56,158 nucleotides of DNA from Shimia haliotis (GCF_900114415.1 NZ_FOSZ01000012.1:1-56158), one strand, 5' to 3'; positions 31,216-40,715 are shown, numbered from the stretch's first letter. The notes: a model not told the origin generated them from the sequence alone. Made by a program: numbers and translations.

Positions 31216-32361
31216 TTAGGCGTGGGCGAGTTCGACTTGCACCACGTTGGCGCGACCCGCGGCAAAGGCGGCTGCGCCGGAGCCGAGGTGATAACGCCAG
31301 CTGCGCAGGAAGCTGTCGTCAAAGCCCATACGGTTCAGGCGTGGAGTTTTGGCCTCCATACGCGCCTGCCAGTCAGAGCAGGTGCGCGCGTAAGACAGGC
31401 CAAATGAGTAGTCGTCCACCAACTTGAGACCGGCGAGGCCAGCCTGTCGGGCAATTTCCGCGCGGCTGAGAGCCGCAGCGCCAGGCATAATGGATTGGCG
31501 CACGAAGTCCGAGCTTCGCAGGTAGCGCGACAGGGTGTCATCCGGCACGACAATGGTTTGCAAAACGATGCGCCCGCCAACAGCTAGACGATCCCGAAGG
31601 CTGGCAAAGAAAGCGGGCCACTGGCGTGGGCCTAGACGTTCAAGAGTTTCGATGGCGACGATATTGTCAAATTGGCCCGACACTGAGCGATGATCGCCAC
31701 GGATCACATTGGCGCGTCCATCCAGCCGTGCGTCCGTATAGCCCTTTTGGCCGGCCGATCGTGTAAGTGCGGTCACGTTATGGCCCTGTTCTGCGGCCAT
31801 TTCTGTGAAGCCGCCCCAACCGCAACCAAGTTCCAACAGGCGGTCGCCTTCGGAAAGGCGGTCCAGAATACGGTTGTTTTTGCGGCTTTGGGCTTTGCTT
31901 AGGTCGGCGCTTGAGTCCTCAAAGAGCGCGGAGGAGTAACTCATGCCATCATCCAACCAGAGTTGGTAGAATTCGTTGCCCACGCTTGTGCTGGCCGGGG
32001 ACGACAGCAGGCCGGAGGGGCGCAGAAGACGGTCCGCGATGGTGTATTTCAGAGAGTGAAGGGCACCCGCGTGCGCGTACGCGTGGAAGTGGTGCAGATT
32101 GCGCAGGCCGACTTCGGCCACGTCGCGGATTGAGGGGCTGTCCCATAGCCCGTCCACATAGGCTTGTCCCAGCCCAATATCTCCGCGTGTCGCGGCAGCG
32201 GTGATCACAGACCAGTCATTGATCTGCATTTCACCCTGCAAAGCGCCGGTGCCGAAATCATGCACGTGGCCTTCGGGTGTGCGAATGCGCAAAGCCCCGT
32301 GGGAGATCGTTTCACAAGTGGCGAGAAAGTCGCGTTTTACGCGGTTGGTGACATAAAACAT
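31216..32361 (-). CDS. Cyclopropane-fatty-acid-synthase-family SAM methyltransferase
   Basis: A 381-residue enzyme. A CFA-type N-terminal lipid-binding part (about 1-125, with GLGQAYVDGLWDSPSIRDVA) precedes a class I SAM domain (GDRLLELGCGWGGFTEMAAE). Family members add a methyl group to a double bond of membrane acyl chains. In Rhodobacter a relative in the RpoE regulon (CfaS) helps ChrR turnover by singlet oxygen. Some usual CFA motifs are altered (AIETLERLGPRQW in place of MxEHVG), so the product may differ from cyclopropane. Its start overlaps the DUF1365 stop. Confidence 0.9.
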   Translation of the reverse strand: MFYVTNRVKRDFLATCETISHGALRIRTPEGHVHDFGTGALQGEMQINDWSVITAAATRGDIGLGQAYVDGLWDSPSIRDVAEVGLRNLHHFHAYAHAGALHSLKYTIADRLLRPSGLLSSPASTSVGNEFYQLWLDDGMSYSSALFEDSSADLSKAQSRKNNRILDRLSEGDRLLELGCGWGGFTEMAAEQGHNVTALTRSAGQKGYTDARLDGRANVIRGDHRSVSGQFDNIVAIETLERLGPRQWPAFFASLRDRLAVGGRIVLQTIVVPDDTLSRYLRSSDFVRQSIMPGAAALSRAEIARQAGLAGLKLVDDYSFGLSYARTCSDWQARMEAKTPRLNRMGFDDSFLRSWRYHLGSGAAAFAAGRANVVQVELAHA

Positions 32362-33116
32362 CAGGAGATTTCCTCGGTCGGGGGTAGGGGGCGCTGACGC
32401 CAGATCGCGCCTTTGAGTTTAAGCTTGGCAGCCTGCCAGTGGATCAGGACTACGGTGCGGATCGTGCCCAACGGGCGGCGCAGGGATGCTGCGATGATAG
32501 AGCGGTTCGTAAGCGGCTGTCGGGAGCCGGAAAGAGTGGCGATTACTCCTTCGGACCCGTGTTCGTAGAAGATACGTATCGCTATGCGGTCTGGCTTGAT
32601 TGAAAAGGTGAACGTGTAGTCACCCGCCACATCCTGAAAGGGTGAGACATGCAGCTGCTTGGTGGCTTGCGTGGTGTCCTGAGGCCCCATGGGGGCAAAG
32701 TTCGGCAGGTGAGTCAGATAGGAATGACGATCCTTGAATGGCGTGCTGACCTCGGAAATCACCGCAATGAGTTCTCCGTCGCGCAGGGCGAGCCAAAAAC
32801 TGACAGGGTTGAACACGTGGCCAAGGAAGCCAGGTTGCGTGAGAAAACGGAGATCATAAGTGTCGGAGCTCAACCCGCGCGCGGCAAAGGCTTCGCGCGC
32901 CCAGTCGGCGCCGCGTCCATTTCCCAAAGGTCCACCAACAGCTACGTCGTTGACACTCATCAATCCGGTACCATTGCGTGAGAACAGGCGGGGTCCCGCG
33001 CTGCTGTCAGGGTCGATCAGCACAAAGTCCACGCCATATTTGAAGGCGTTGTCGATTGAGCCGCGCCGTGCATGTGCGGTCACGCCGCGAATGTGGTCGG
33101 GCCAGAATTCTGTCAT
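32361..33116 (-). CDS. DUF1365 family protein
   Basis: A 251-residue protein of the DUF1365 family (HARRGSIDNAFKYGVDFVLI, LTQPGFLGHVFNPVSFWLAL, VSPFQDVAGDYTFTFSIKPD). It is found almost always beside a flavoprotein oxidase and a CFA-type methyltransferase, as here. In Rhodobacter the homologue RSP1090 is needed for a full singlet-oxygen response. The ATG at 33116 overlaps the flavoprotein stop (ATGA). The biochemical activity is not known. Confidence 0.9.
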   Translation of the reverse strand: MTEFWPDHIRGVTAHARRGSIDNAFKYGVDFVLIDPDSSAGPRLFSRNGTGLMSVNDVAVGGPLGNGRGADWAREAFAARGLSSDTYDLRFLTQPGFLGHVFNPVSFWLALRDGELIAVISEVSTPFKDRHSYLTHLPNFAPMGPQDTTQATKQLHVSPFQDVAGDYTFTFSIKPDRIAIRIFYEHGSEGVIATLSGSRQPLTNRSIIAASLRRPLGTIRTVVLIHWQAAKLKLKGAIWRQRPLPPTEEIS

Positions 33117-34393
33117 GCCGCCACCAGTTCCAGCTTGCGTGCAACGCGTACCGCACTGGCAAAGCCGTCCTCGTGAAAACCGTGACGTGTATAGGCGCCC
33201 GCAAACCATGTGTTCTGCGCTCCTTGCAACGATTTGATCGCCTCCTGCGCTTGAAGTGCGCCCGCGTCAAAGACCGGATGGCGGAAGGTGTTGTCGTCAT
33301 AGATCAGCTCATCCGGAATCGGATCCGTTGGGTTTAGCGTGATAAAAAGCGGGTCGCTTTCGGGGATGTTCTGGAGGCGATTCATCCAATAGGAGACACC
33401 AATGGCGGGCTCTGGTCGAGTGGTATCGGCCTTATAGACCCAGCTTGACCACACCGCGCGGCGTTTGGGCATCTGGCGTGGGTCACGGTGTAGAACGACT
33501 CTGTTGTCCTGATACTGGAAGGGCTCCAGTGCATGGCGCTCTGCAGGGCTGGGATCGGTTAGCATCTTAAGTGCCACGTCGGGATGACACGCCATGATAA
33601 CATGGTCGAAACGTTCAGGTTCTGCTCCCTGAGCGCGGATCGTGACACCCCCAGCATCGCGCGACACTCCAAGAACCGGCGTTCCGGTACGCAGCGCGAC
33701 GCCAATGCCGCGCAGATGAGTCTCAAGCCGGCGAACATACTCGATCGAGCCGCCATCAACGGTCCACCATTGATGCTGCTCCCGTCCGGACAGCAGCGAG
33801 TGATTGCGGAAGAAGCGCACCACGGCCTGAGCGGGGAAGTCGCGGATGCGGTCAGTGGGGGTGGACCAGATCGCGCCGCAAAGTGGCGTGAGATAGTACC
33901 GTTGGAACCACTCGCCGGTGTTTAGTTCGTCCATCAAGTCGCCAAGCGGGGTCAGGTCGTCTTTGGCCAAACTTTCCGCACGGGCGTTAAATCTCAGAAT
34001 GTCGCGGATCATGCGTTGAAAGCCGGGGCGCAGGATGTTGCGCGGCTGGGCGAAAAGCGCGTGCACGGATTGAACAGAATACTCAATACGGCCCTGATCA
34101 ACTGTGGCGCCAAAAGTCATGTCGGATTTCGCGACGGGCACATCCAGATCCGAGAACATGCGGGTCAGGTGCGGATAGTTCGCGTAGTTAAAAACAATGA
34201 ACCCTGTGTCGACGGGCTGATCCCCGTTGATGCCGGCAGTGACCGTACGGGCATGACCGCCGAGGCGGGCGTTCGCCTCAAAAAGTGTAACGGAATGCTG
34301 CGGAGCCAGTAGATAGGCCGCCGCCAGTCCTGAAATACCGCCGCCAACGATGGCTATTCGTTTTTGGGGCATTGGGGGGGCATCAAATGACAT
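33113..34393 (-). CDS. FAD-dependent amine-oxidase-like flavoprotein of the singlet-oxygen regulon
   Basis: A 426-residue flavoprotein. The N-terminal FAD site is IAIVGGGISGLAAAYLLAPQ and the E-region LFEANARLGGHARTVT. The C-terminal FAD site is near residue 405 (FAGAYTRHGFHEDGFASAVR). It corresponds in type to RSP1091, which acts with the DUF1365 and CFA-type proteins on fatty acids. GAGGA stands 4 bases before the ATG at 34393; the longer frame from 34576 runs through the promoter and is rejected. First gene of the operon, directly behind a sigma-E-type promoter. Confidence 0.9.
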   Translation of the reverse strand: MSFDAPPMPQKRIAIVGGGISGLAAAYLLAPQHSVTLFEANARLGGHARTVTAGINGDQPVDTGFIVFNYANYPHLTRMFSDLDVPVAKSDMTFGATVDQGRIEYSVQSVHALFAQPRNILRPGFQRMIRDILRFNARAESLAKDDLTPLGDLMDELNTGEWFQRYYLTPLCGAIWSTPTDRIRDFPAQAVVRFFRNHSLLSGREQHQWWTVDGGSIEYVRRLETHLRGIGVALRTGTPVLGVSRDAGGVTIRAQGAEPERFDHVIMACHPDVALKMLTDPSPAERHALEPFQYQDNRVVLHRDPRQMPKRRAVWSSWVYKADTTRPEPAIGVSYWMNRLQNIPESDPLFITLNPTDPIPDELIYDDNTFRHPVFDAGALQAQEAIKSLQGAQNTWFAGAYTRHGFHEDGFASAVRVARKLELVAA

Positions 34394-34418
34394 GTGGTCC
34401 TCGCTGGTCAGTTCGTAG

Positions 34419-34448
34419 GAATTACGGGGGTTTATCAGAGGCGGATCA
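34419..34448 (-). promoter_or_regulatory. Sigma-E (RpoE-ChrR)-type promoter for the flavoprotein operon
   Basis: On the minus strand TGATCC (34448-34443), 18 bases, then TAATTC (34424-34419), 25 bases before the flavoprotein ATG. TGATCC at -35 is the hallmark of R. sphaeroides RpoE promoters. Confidence 0.85.
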
Positions 34449-34465
34449 AAAAACGCGTCCTTGGG

Positions 34466-34495
34466 TGATCCAGGTTTTGCTAAGCCGCGTAATCT
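34466..34495 (+). promoter_or_regulatory. Sigma-E (RpoE-ChrR)-type promoter for rpoE-chrR
   Basis: TGATCC (34466-34471), 18 bases, then TAATCT (34490-34495). Spacing and sequence match the divergent promoter at 34419-34448; the two -35 boxes are 17 bp apart. Confidence 0.85.
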
Positions 34496-34592
34496 CGGTA
34501 TGTTGACACTAACAGAACATAATGAACGCGTTGAAACACCGGCGAAAAAACCGGTGGCGCACATCGCGCGACGCAACAGGGACAGACGGCAC

Positions 34593-35159
34593 GTGTCAAA
34601 CAGAGAAGCAAAGACCTATACAGAGCAGACCACTTGGATGCTCGCCGTGCGCGACGCGCGGGACAAGACGGCCTTTGCGGCGCTGTTTGATCACTATGCC
34701 CCACGGATCAAGGGTCTCTTGATGCGAAAGGGGTGCGGCCACGGGCAAGCAGATGAAATTGTGCAGGACGTGATGCTCACGATCTGGCGCAAGGCAGCTA
34801 TGTTTGATCCAGAGCGCGCACAGGTGTCGGCTTGGATTTACCAGATTGCGCGAAATCGCCATATCGACGTCATCCGCAAAGAAAACCGCCCCATCCCAGA
34901 GGAATTGGGCGAAGCCCCTGATGCGGAGCCTGACGCGACGCAAATTCTGGGTATGGAACAAGAATCCCTGCATCTGCGCGAAGCTCTGTCGCGGCTCAAG
35001 CCTGCACAGCGCGAGATGATTGAGGCCGCCTACTTGGGTGAAATGTCTCACAGGGAATTGAGCGAAAAGACTGGCCTGCCACTTGGCACGATCAAGAGCC
35101 GAATACGTCTTGGTCTTGAGAAGCTGCGCCACGAGCTAAAAGGAATACGTCAGGAATGA
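34593..35159 (+). CDS. rpoE: ECF sigma factor RpoE (singlet-oxygen type)
   Basis: About 188 residues, group IV sigma. Region 2 spans LFDHYAPRIKGLLMRKG to WIYQIARNRHIDVIRKENR and region 4 holds MSHRELSEKTGLPLGTIKSR. It is closely similar in plan to R. sphaeroides RpoE, which drives genes for survival of singlet oxygen and is held inactive by ChrR. The GTG start at 34593 matches the usual N-terminus length; an in-frame ATG at 34500 would begin almost at the expected transcription start. The gene carries its own sigma-E-type promoter, so it is autoregulated, and overlaps chrR by 4 bases. Confidence 0.93.
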   Translation: MSNREAKTYTEQTTWMLAVRDARDKTAFAALFDHYAPRIKGLLMRKGCGHGQADEIVQDVMLTIWRKAAMFDPERAQVSAWIYQIARNRHIDVIRKENRPIPEELGEAPDAEPDATQILGMEQESLHLREALSRLKPAQREMIEAAYLGEMSHRELSEKTGLPLGTIKSRIRLGLEKLRHELKGIRQE

Positions 35160-35797
35160 CCCCGATCACCCACCATATCCCCGATCCGCTTCTGGCGGCC
35201 TATGCGGCTGGCAGTTTGCCCCGACCGTTTGCCCTGGTGATAGCGGCACATGTCTCCATGTGTGAAGACTGCCGTGCGTCGCTTTCGGCCCATGAACATA
35301 TCGGCGGCGCTGTCTTGGAAGACATGACCACAGCGCCGGTAGAGGCCGACGTAAAAGCGGCTCTTATGGCGATGCTTGACATGGCCGAGCCGATTGAAGA
35401 GCCTCCCGTCGCCAAGCGATCCGGTGTGTATCCGGGGCCGGTTATGGAGGCTCTGAAAGGCCGCGCGCCCAAATGGAAGAAGCTCGGTATGGGCGTGAAG
35501 CAGTGCATTCTGGACGCCGGTGAGGCGGGCTCAGTGCGGCTGCTGCATATTCCACCAGGACAGGCGGTTCCGGATCACACCCATGGCGGCCTTGAGCTGA
35601 CTTTGGTGCTGCAGGGAAGCTTTAGCGATGAAACCGGTCACTTTGGTGTCGGGGATGTCGAGGTAGCGGATCAAGAACTGGAGCACACACCAGTTGCCGA
35701 TGAGGGGGCCGCTTGTATTTGCCTTGCGGCCACTGATGCACCGCTCAAATTCCGTGCCTTTGTGCCACGACTGTTGCAGCCGATTTTCCGAATCTAA
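35156..35797 (+). CDS. chrR: Zinc-binding anti-sigma factor ChrR
   Basis: A 213-residue protein of two domains. The N-terminal anti-sigma domain has the zinc ligands His6, His32, Cys36 and Cys39 (AHVSMCEDCR). The C-terminal cupin domain has His141, His143, Glu147 (DHTHGGLE) and His177 (LEHTPV). These match the ligands known in R. sphaeroides ChrR nearly residue for residue, so the zinc-dependent, singlet-oxygen-released mechanism should hold. It is translationally coupled to rpoE. A 7-bp stem without a U-run (35828-35850) follows the stop. Confidence 0.95.
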   Translation: MTPITHHIPDPLLAAYAAGSLPRPFALVIAAHVSMCEDCRASLSAHEHIGGAVLEDMTTAPVEADVKAALMAMLDMAEPIEEPPVAKRSGVYPGPVMEALKGRAPKWKKLGMGVKQCILDAGEAGSVRLLHIPPGQAVPDHTHGGLELTLVLQGSFSDETGHFGVGDVEVADQELEHTPVADEGAACICLAATDAPLKFRAFVPRLLQPIFRI

Positions 35798-36082
35798 TCT
35801 CATTCGGCAACCTAAACGTGAAGTGTGAGGCCGGGCATTGTTTCCGGCTTACAAAAAAAAGACCTTACTTTTTTCGACTGTTCTTCAGGCGGTTATGGCG
35901 GAAAATTGGCAAAAGTGCCTTTGAAACCCGTTTTCGGACCGAAGCATTGTTACAGAACGGGAAACAATAACCCTAATATTTAGTTAACATCTTTCGCGCG
36001 AACGGTTTAAGCTGGGATATCTGACTGCGAAGGCCGGTCTCTTAAGTTTTGGTCGGTTTCGCCATCGATAGCGGGGGCGCTC

Positions 36083-39000
36083 ATGTTAACGGCACTACTT
36101 TTGGCTTCGGCAGCCGGACTATTGGCATTGGCAACACAAATCTCAGATGAGGACAGCGCCGACAGCGCTGCGGCTTTTGCCGACGATGCTGGCGAAACAA
36201 CGGACGCCTCTGGGCAATCTGACACCGGGGTCGCCGAAGACGAGACCGTGGAAAGCTTTGCGACCGAAGAACCGGCAGCCGATGCCGCGCCTCCGGCGGA
36301 GGAGACTGACGTCAGCATTGCAGAACCGCAGGACGCAGCGCCAGGCGAAGTGATCGCAGGTGACGGCGGGGATAACACGCTGATCGGAACCGAGCGCGAT
36401 GACACAATGGACGGGCTAGCCGGCGATGACCGGTTAGTCGGCTTGGCAGGCAACGACCTTATGACCGGAGACACCGGCGCGGACACGCTTCTTGGCGGCT
36501 ACGAAGTGGACGTGATTTCCGGTGGTGAAGGCGACGACCGGATCAAGGGCGGACGCGGCAATGATTTCCTGTTTGGGGACGACAACGATGACACGCTCAT
36601 CGGAGGCCAAGGCGATGACCTTCTAAGCGCGGGAACAGGAGCGGACTATCTGCGCGGTGACGAAGGCGATGATGTGCTTTACGCCTTAGATGTCGGGTCT
36701 CAGGGAGCACCGGACACTTTGTTTGGCGGAGAAGGGAATGACCGACTGATTGGCGACGACGGCGACACTTTGACAGGGGGCGAGGGTGTCAACAGGTTTG
36801 AAATTGTCGTTGGAGATGGCAATGAGGCGGTGGTGATCACCGATTTGTCTCTGTTTCATGGTGACGAGGCAGAGCTGAGAACTGATTTGGTATCATTTCT
36901 CGACGACACCGGGGCGTTGCTGACGCGTGCGGAATTACTTTCTTTGAATGCGAGATTGGAAGACGCAGAAAACGGCAGAGATACACAGGTGCTAATGGCG
37001 GATCAGGTTGTGGCTGTTATCGAAGGCTACACAGTTGCCGATTTGGATGCTGACACGAACTGGGTCGGTAACCTTTCACCAGGGCTCACTGGACAATTTG
37101 ATGGCGATGATTTGCTGGTTGGTGATGAGACGGGCGTCACAGATGATTATTTTGAGGGGGCTGATGGCGCAGACACACTGGTCGGCGGCAATGGAGCTGA
37201 CTATTTGCTCGGTGACGCGGGCAACGACCTTGTGGACGGTCTCGATGATCCTGAATTGGCGGGCGCTGCGTCCGATACGTTGGTTGGGGGCGAAGGGGAC
37301 GACACACTACGCGGAGACAACGGCGATGTGATGGCGGGAAATGAGGGGCGCGATACTTTCGAAGTGCGTGTGCCTTTGACGGGAGAAGACGCTCCGGTCG
37401 AGATTTATGGTTATGAGCTGCGCACGGAAAGCGGCCATATCGAGGTGATCACTCTTCTTGGTGCCGACGGAACACCGCTGACCGCCGAAGAAGTCGCAGA
37501 TTCCGTGGTGATTTATCAAAGCGAAGAAGGTGGTGAGGCGCTTGTTGAGTACGACGGGCGGGTTGCGGCTGTGCTTTATGGAGTGGATTCTCACTTTATG
37601 CAGGATCAGACGCTTTGGCTCGGCAATCTGAACCCCGATCCTGACGCAGAAGGCCCCACGCCGGTTCAAACCACTGGGGATGTTATCAATATGACGCTCC
37701 AGAGTGCGTCGACCACAGGAAATGCGGTGACTTCTGAAATGTTCGGTGCCAACGCGATTTATAGTGTGAACACAGAATTTGGCGTGCCCTTGGCGAATTA
37801 TGTTGCTGCGGTGGATGCTCTGGATGTGATGCATGTGCGTTTCCCTGCGGGGCAGTCGGATCCTGAAACCGGCGAGGAAGAAGGCACCCGTTGGCTCAAC
37901 GTGATGGAATTGGAGGAAAACGACGAGGGCGAGATGGTGCTCCGTGAGGAGGTTGTTGCCGCACTTGACGCTGTGATAGCCGCCCATGAGAACGGCAATG
38001 ATGTCTATTTGACACTCAGCACCCCTACGAAAATATTCTCCGTGGAAGAGTACGAGGCCATGTACGACGACATGGCCCGCTTTGCGGAACTTATCGTCAC
38101 ACAGTATGGTGACGTGGTCGAAGCCTTTGAGATCGGAAACGAATATTGGATTCAGGGTGAAACAGCATATGGGCAGAAAGCTGACATTGCTGCGCGGGCC
38201 TTTGCGGAAGGTATGGAAAATGCAGGGGTGGCCCCTGAAGATCAGCCATCCATCATAGTTCAAATGGGCACGCCCAATAACGGATCAGAATTCCACACCT
38301 CTGTGGATGACCGTCCCTTTGGCGCACGCCGCGACGATTCCAATCAACAGATCATTGATCAGCTTTCAGACGAAGCGCGTGATGCAATCGACGGGGTGGT
38401 CGAGCACTACTACTACAACAAACACTACGATACCTTCACAGATGATGGGAATGAGCGCGGCTTTATCGACAGCGATTATGCCATCTGGGAAGAAAATTTC
38501 GACAAAGAGCTGGATCTGCACATCACAGAGTGGAACATCCGCACAACCAATTTCCCCCAGAACGGCATGCGTGCGGCGGGTATTATTGCCGAGCAGTTTG
38601 AAAACATGATCGAGATGGGCGCGGACGCAGCGCACGCATGGCCGCCGGTCCACAATACCGCAACACACCACGCAGGCACGCGTACCGATATGCCCATTGT
38701 AGACGACGAGGATCGAGTTCTGAACTCTGTGCGTGGCGCCATGTTCGATGTCATGTCGACGGAGTTGGTTGGTACCGAACTGATTGAGACAGAATTTAGC
38801 AATGACGACGGTCAGGTAGAGATCCAAACTTATGCCAACGATGAAAAAGTTGTGTTTCAGGTTGTTTCCCGCAGCGACGAAGTTCTGAATCTCGACTTGG
38901 ATTTTTCAACTCTTATGCCGGAATTCGATGACGCATATGCGGTGCGTATCGGATATGACAGCTCCCCCAACAGTTCTGACGGCGTGTTCCGCAACGGAGA

Positions 39001-39850
39001 CGGGGACATTGAAGCGGCGGAATATACAGTCATTGATGGGGAACGCTACTATTTCAATGAGTTTGATACACTCGCGACAGTCACGGATGAGCCCGTTGAT
39101 AGCGACGAGGTTCTGGTGCAACTCAAACCCTATGAGGTCATCCAGATTACTTACGTACTGGCACCAAACGACATCCCGCCGGGAGAGACTCCCACCCCGC
39201 CACCCGGAAGTGCCGTTTTGGGAACAGAACAAGATGATCTCCTGACTGGAACCGACGGCAACGATTCCATTGATGCTTTAGGCGGCTCTGACACCGTCAA
39301 TGGTGGAGACGGTGTCGACACGATCTATGGGCAAGACGGCAATGACAGCCTGGAGGGCGGCAAGGGCGACGACTATGTGCGTGGCAACGACGGCAATGAC
39401 GCGATCTATGGCTTTGGCGGCGACGATGACATGAAAGGCGGCGACGGGGATGACTCGATTTCCGGCAATCAGGGCAACGACACGCTTTCCGGTAGCAAAG
39501 GCAACGACTTGCTGCGTGGCGGCGACGGTGATGACACCATCAACGGCGGCGTCGGCACCGATACGATCTCTGGCGGAGAGGGGCGCGATACGCTGACGGG
39601 CTGGTCAGGCACTGATATCTTCCGCTTTGAGGGAGAGGATATGGCCACGGGTGATTTGATCACCGATTTTGAAGTTGGCTTTGATGTGATCGAACTGGAA
39701 TACGACGATATCACCTCGGTGAACGATCTGACGATCTCGGACATTGACGGGGGGGTTGTGGTGCATGTCGGACCGCATGGCAGCCTGTACCTTGCCGGGA
39801 GCCTGTCTGCTGCAGAGGTGCGTGACGCGGCCAATTTCGTTTTCCTCTAG
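36083..39850 (+). CDS. RTX-repeat secreted protein with embedded clan-A-like glycoside hydrolase
   Basis: 1255 residues, strongly acidic. Calcium-binding RTX nonapeptides (GGxGxDxLx) lie in three blocks: about 93-203, 336-416 and 1046-1172. Between the second and third blocks (about 533-1022) is a domain like GH39/GH51/GH79 hydrolases: acid/base pair in FEIGNEYW (Glu687) and nucleophile in HITEWNIR (Glu816), 129 residues apart, then a beta domain. The C-terminus (LITDFEVGFDVIELEYDDI) resembles type I secretion signals. A short hydrophobic N-terminus (MLTALLLASAAGLLALA) is unusual for a type I substrate. No secretion genes are adjacent. Likely acts on an extracellular polysaccharide. Confidence 0.85.
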   Translation: MLTALLLASAAGLLALATQISDEDSADSAAAFADDAGETTDASGQSDTGVAEDETVESFATEEPAADAAPPAEETDVSIAEPQDAAPGEVIAGDGGDNTLIGTERDDTMDGLAGDDRLVGLAGNDLMTGDTGADTLLGGYEVDVISGGEGDDRIKGGRGNDFLFGDDNDDTLIGGQGDDLLSAGTGADYLRGDEGDDVLYALDVGSQGAPDTLFGGEGNDRLIGDDGDTLTGGEGVNRFEIVVGDGNEAVVITDLSLFHGDEAELRTDLVSFLDDTGALLTRAELLSLNARLEDAENGRDTQVLMADQVVAVIEGYTVADLDADTNWVGNLSPGLTGQFDGDDLLVGDETGVTDDYFEGADGADTLVGGNGADYLLGDAGNDLVDGLDDPELAGAASDTLVGGEGDDTLRGDNGDVMAGNEGRDTFEVRVPLTGEDAPVEIYGYELRTESGHIEVITLLGADGTPLTAEEVADSVVIYQSEEGGEALVEYDGRVAAVLYGVDSHFMQDQTLWLGNLNPDPDAEGPTPVQTTGDVINMTLQSASTTGNAVTSEMFGANAIYSVNTEFGVPLANYVAAVDALDVMHVRFPAGQSDPETGEEEGTRWLNVMELEENDEGEMVLREEVVAALDAVIAAHENGNDVYLTLSTPTKIFSVEEYEAMYDDMARFAELIVTQYGDVVEAFEIGNEYWIQGETAYGQKADIAARAFAEGMENAGVAPEDQPSIIVQMGTPNNGSEFHTSVDDRPFGARRDDSNQQIIDQLSDEARDAIDGVVEHYYYNKHYDTFTDDGNERGFIDSDYAIWEENFDKELDLHITEWNIRTTNFPQNGMRAAGIIAEQFENMIEMGADAAHAWPPVHNTATHHAGTRTDMPIVDDEDRVLNSVRGAMFDVMSTELVGTELIETEFSNDDGQVEIQTYANDEKVVFQVVSRSDEVLNLDLDFSTLMPEFDDAYAVRIGYDSSPNSSDGVFRNGDGDIEAAEYTVIDGERYYFNEFDTLATVTDEPVDSDEVLVQLKPYEVIQITYVLAPNDIPPGETPTPPPGSAVLGTEQDDLLTGTDGNDSIDALGGSDTVNGGDGVDTIYGQDGNDSLEGGKGDDYVRGNDGNDAIYGFGGDDDMKGGDGDDSISGNQGNDTLSGSKGNDLLRGGDGDDTINGGVGTDTISGGEGRDTLTGWSGTDIFRFEGEDMATGDLITDFEVGFDVIELEYDDITSVNDLTISDIDGGVVVHVGPHGSLYLAGSLSAAEVRDAANFVFL

Positions 39851-39927
39851 CGCCGCTGATGTGCAACTGGATTGAACAACAGGATCGTGGTTAAAGGGCT
39901 GGGCCTGAACCTGTGAGGAGCCCACTC

Positions 39928-40623
39928 ATGCCATCTCTGTTGTTTGATCCGTTGCCCGTTTTTGCAATTCCTGTGAAAGGGCGCGATTCCGGGTTTCCTG
40001 TGCGTCGTATTTTTTGCGTGGGGCGCAACTATGCGGCCCATGCAGCCGAAATGGGAGGCGAGGTGGATCGCGAGGCACCTTGGTATTTCACCAAATCGGT
40101 TGCCCACGCGGTGATTAGTGGGGCAGAGGTGCCGTTTCCTGCGGGCACAGACAATTACCATCACGAAATGGAACTCGCCTTTGGTATCGGGGCTGAAGTG
40201 AAAGACGCAACTGAAGTCGAGGCGGCGTCTGCGATCTTTGGGTATGGCTGTGCGCTGGACATGACCCGCCGCGACCGTCAGCAGGACGGGAAAGACAATC
40301 GGCGGCCCTGGAGCCTTGGTAAAGATGTTGAAAACTCGGCCGTGTTTGCTCGGATGACACCTGCAGCCGTGTTTGGTGGGCCCGCATCGCAACGCATCCA
40401 TCTAGAGGTGGACGGCGAGGTAAGGCAGGATGCGAGCTTGGCGGAAATGGTATGGAGCCCCGTCGAGTTGGTGATGCATCTGTCAAAGTTTTATACGTTG
40501 GTGCCTGGCGATGTGGTGATGACCGGCACGCCCGCCGGAGTGGGCGCCGTGCAGGCCGGTCAGGAGATTACCGGCGGCATAGACGGGTTGGATCCGATTG
40601 GCCTGACGTTGTTGTCCAGCTAA
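39928..40623 (+). CDS. Fumarylacetoacetate-hydrolase-family protein
   Basis: A 231-residue enzyme of the FAH fold. It has the typical CVGRNYAAHAAEMG, PWYFTKS and the metal-binding acidic residues in HHEMELAFGIG, plus VMTGTPAGVGAVQAG near the C-terminus. Small members of this family hydrolyse acylpyruvates or decarboxylate oxaloacetate. GAGGAG precedes the ATG at 39928. It lies upstream of the reductive dehalogenase fusion on the same strand, 92 bases apart, so a shared catabolic role for an aromatic compound is possible. Confidence 0.9.
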   Translation: MPSLLFDPLPVFAIPVKGRDSGFPVRRIFCVGRNYAAHAAEMGGEVDREAPWYFTKSVAHAVISGAEVPFPAGTDNYHHEMELAFGIGAEVKDATEVEAASAIFGYGCALDMTRRDRQQDGKDNRRPWSLGKDVENSAVFARMTPAAVFGGPASQRIHLEVDGEVRQDASLAEMVWSPVELVMHLSKFYTLVPGDVVMTGTPAGVGAVQAGQEITGGIDGLDPIGLTLLSS

Positions 40624-40715
40624 CCCATCCACTGAACGATCATTCATTTTTAGCTTGCCAGTCCCGCGCGTCCTGTGCAGTTTAAGCCGACTGACGCGGA
40701 AGGGAGCGCTAGGCA

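Noticed and set aside
36360..39600. CRISPR-like array of short repeats
   Set aside because: The periodic GGCGAcGAc units are RTX nonapeptide codons within one open frame; there are no constant repeat and spacer lengths.
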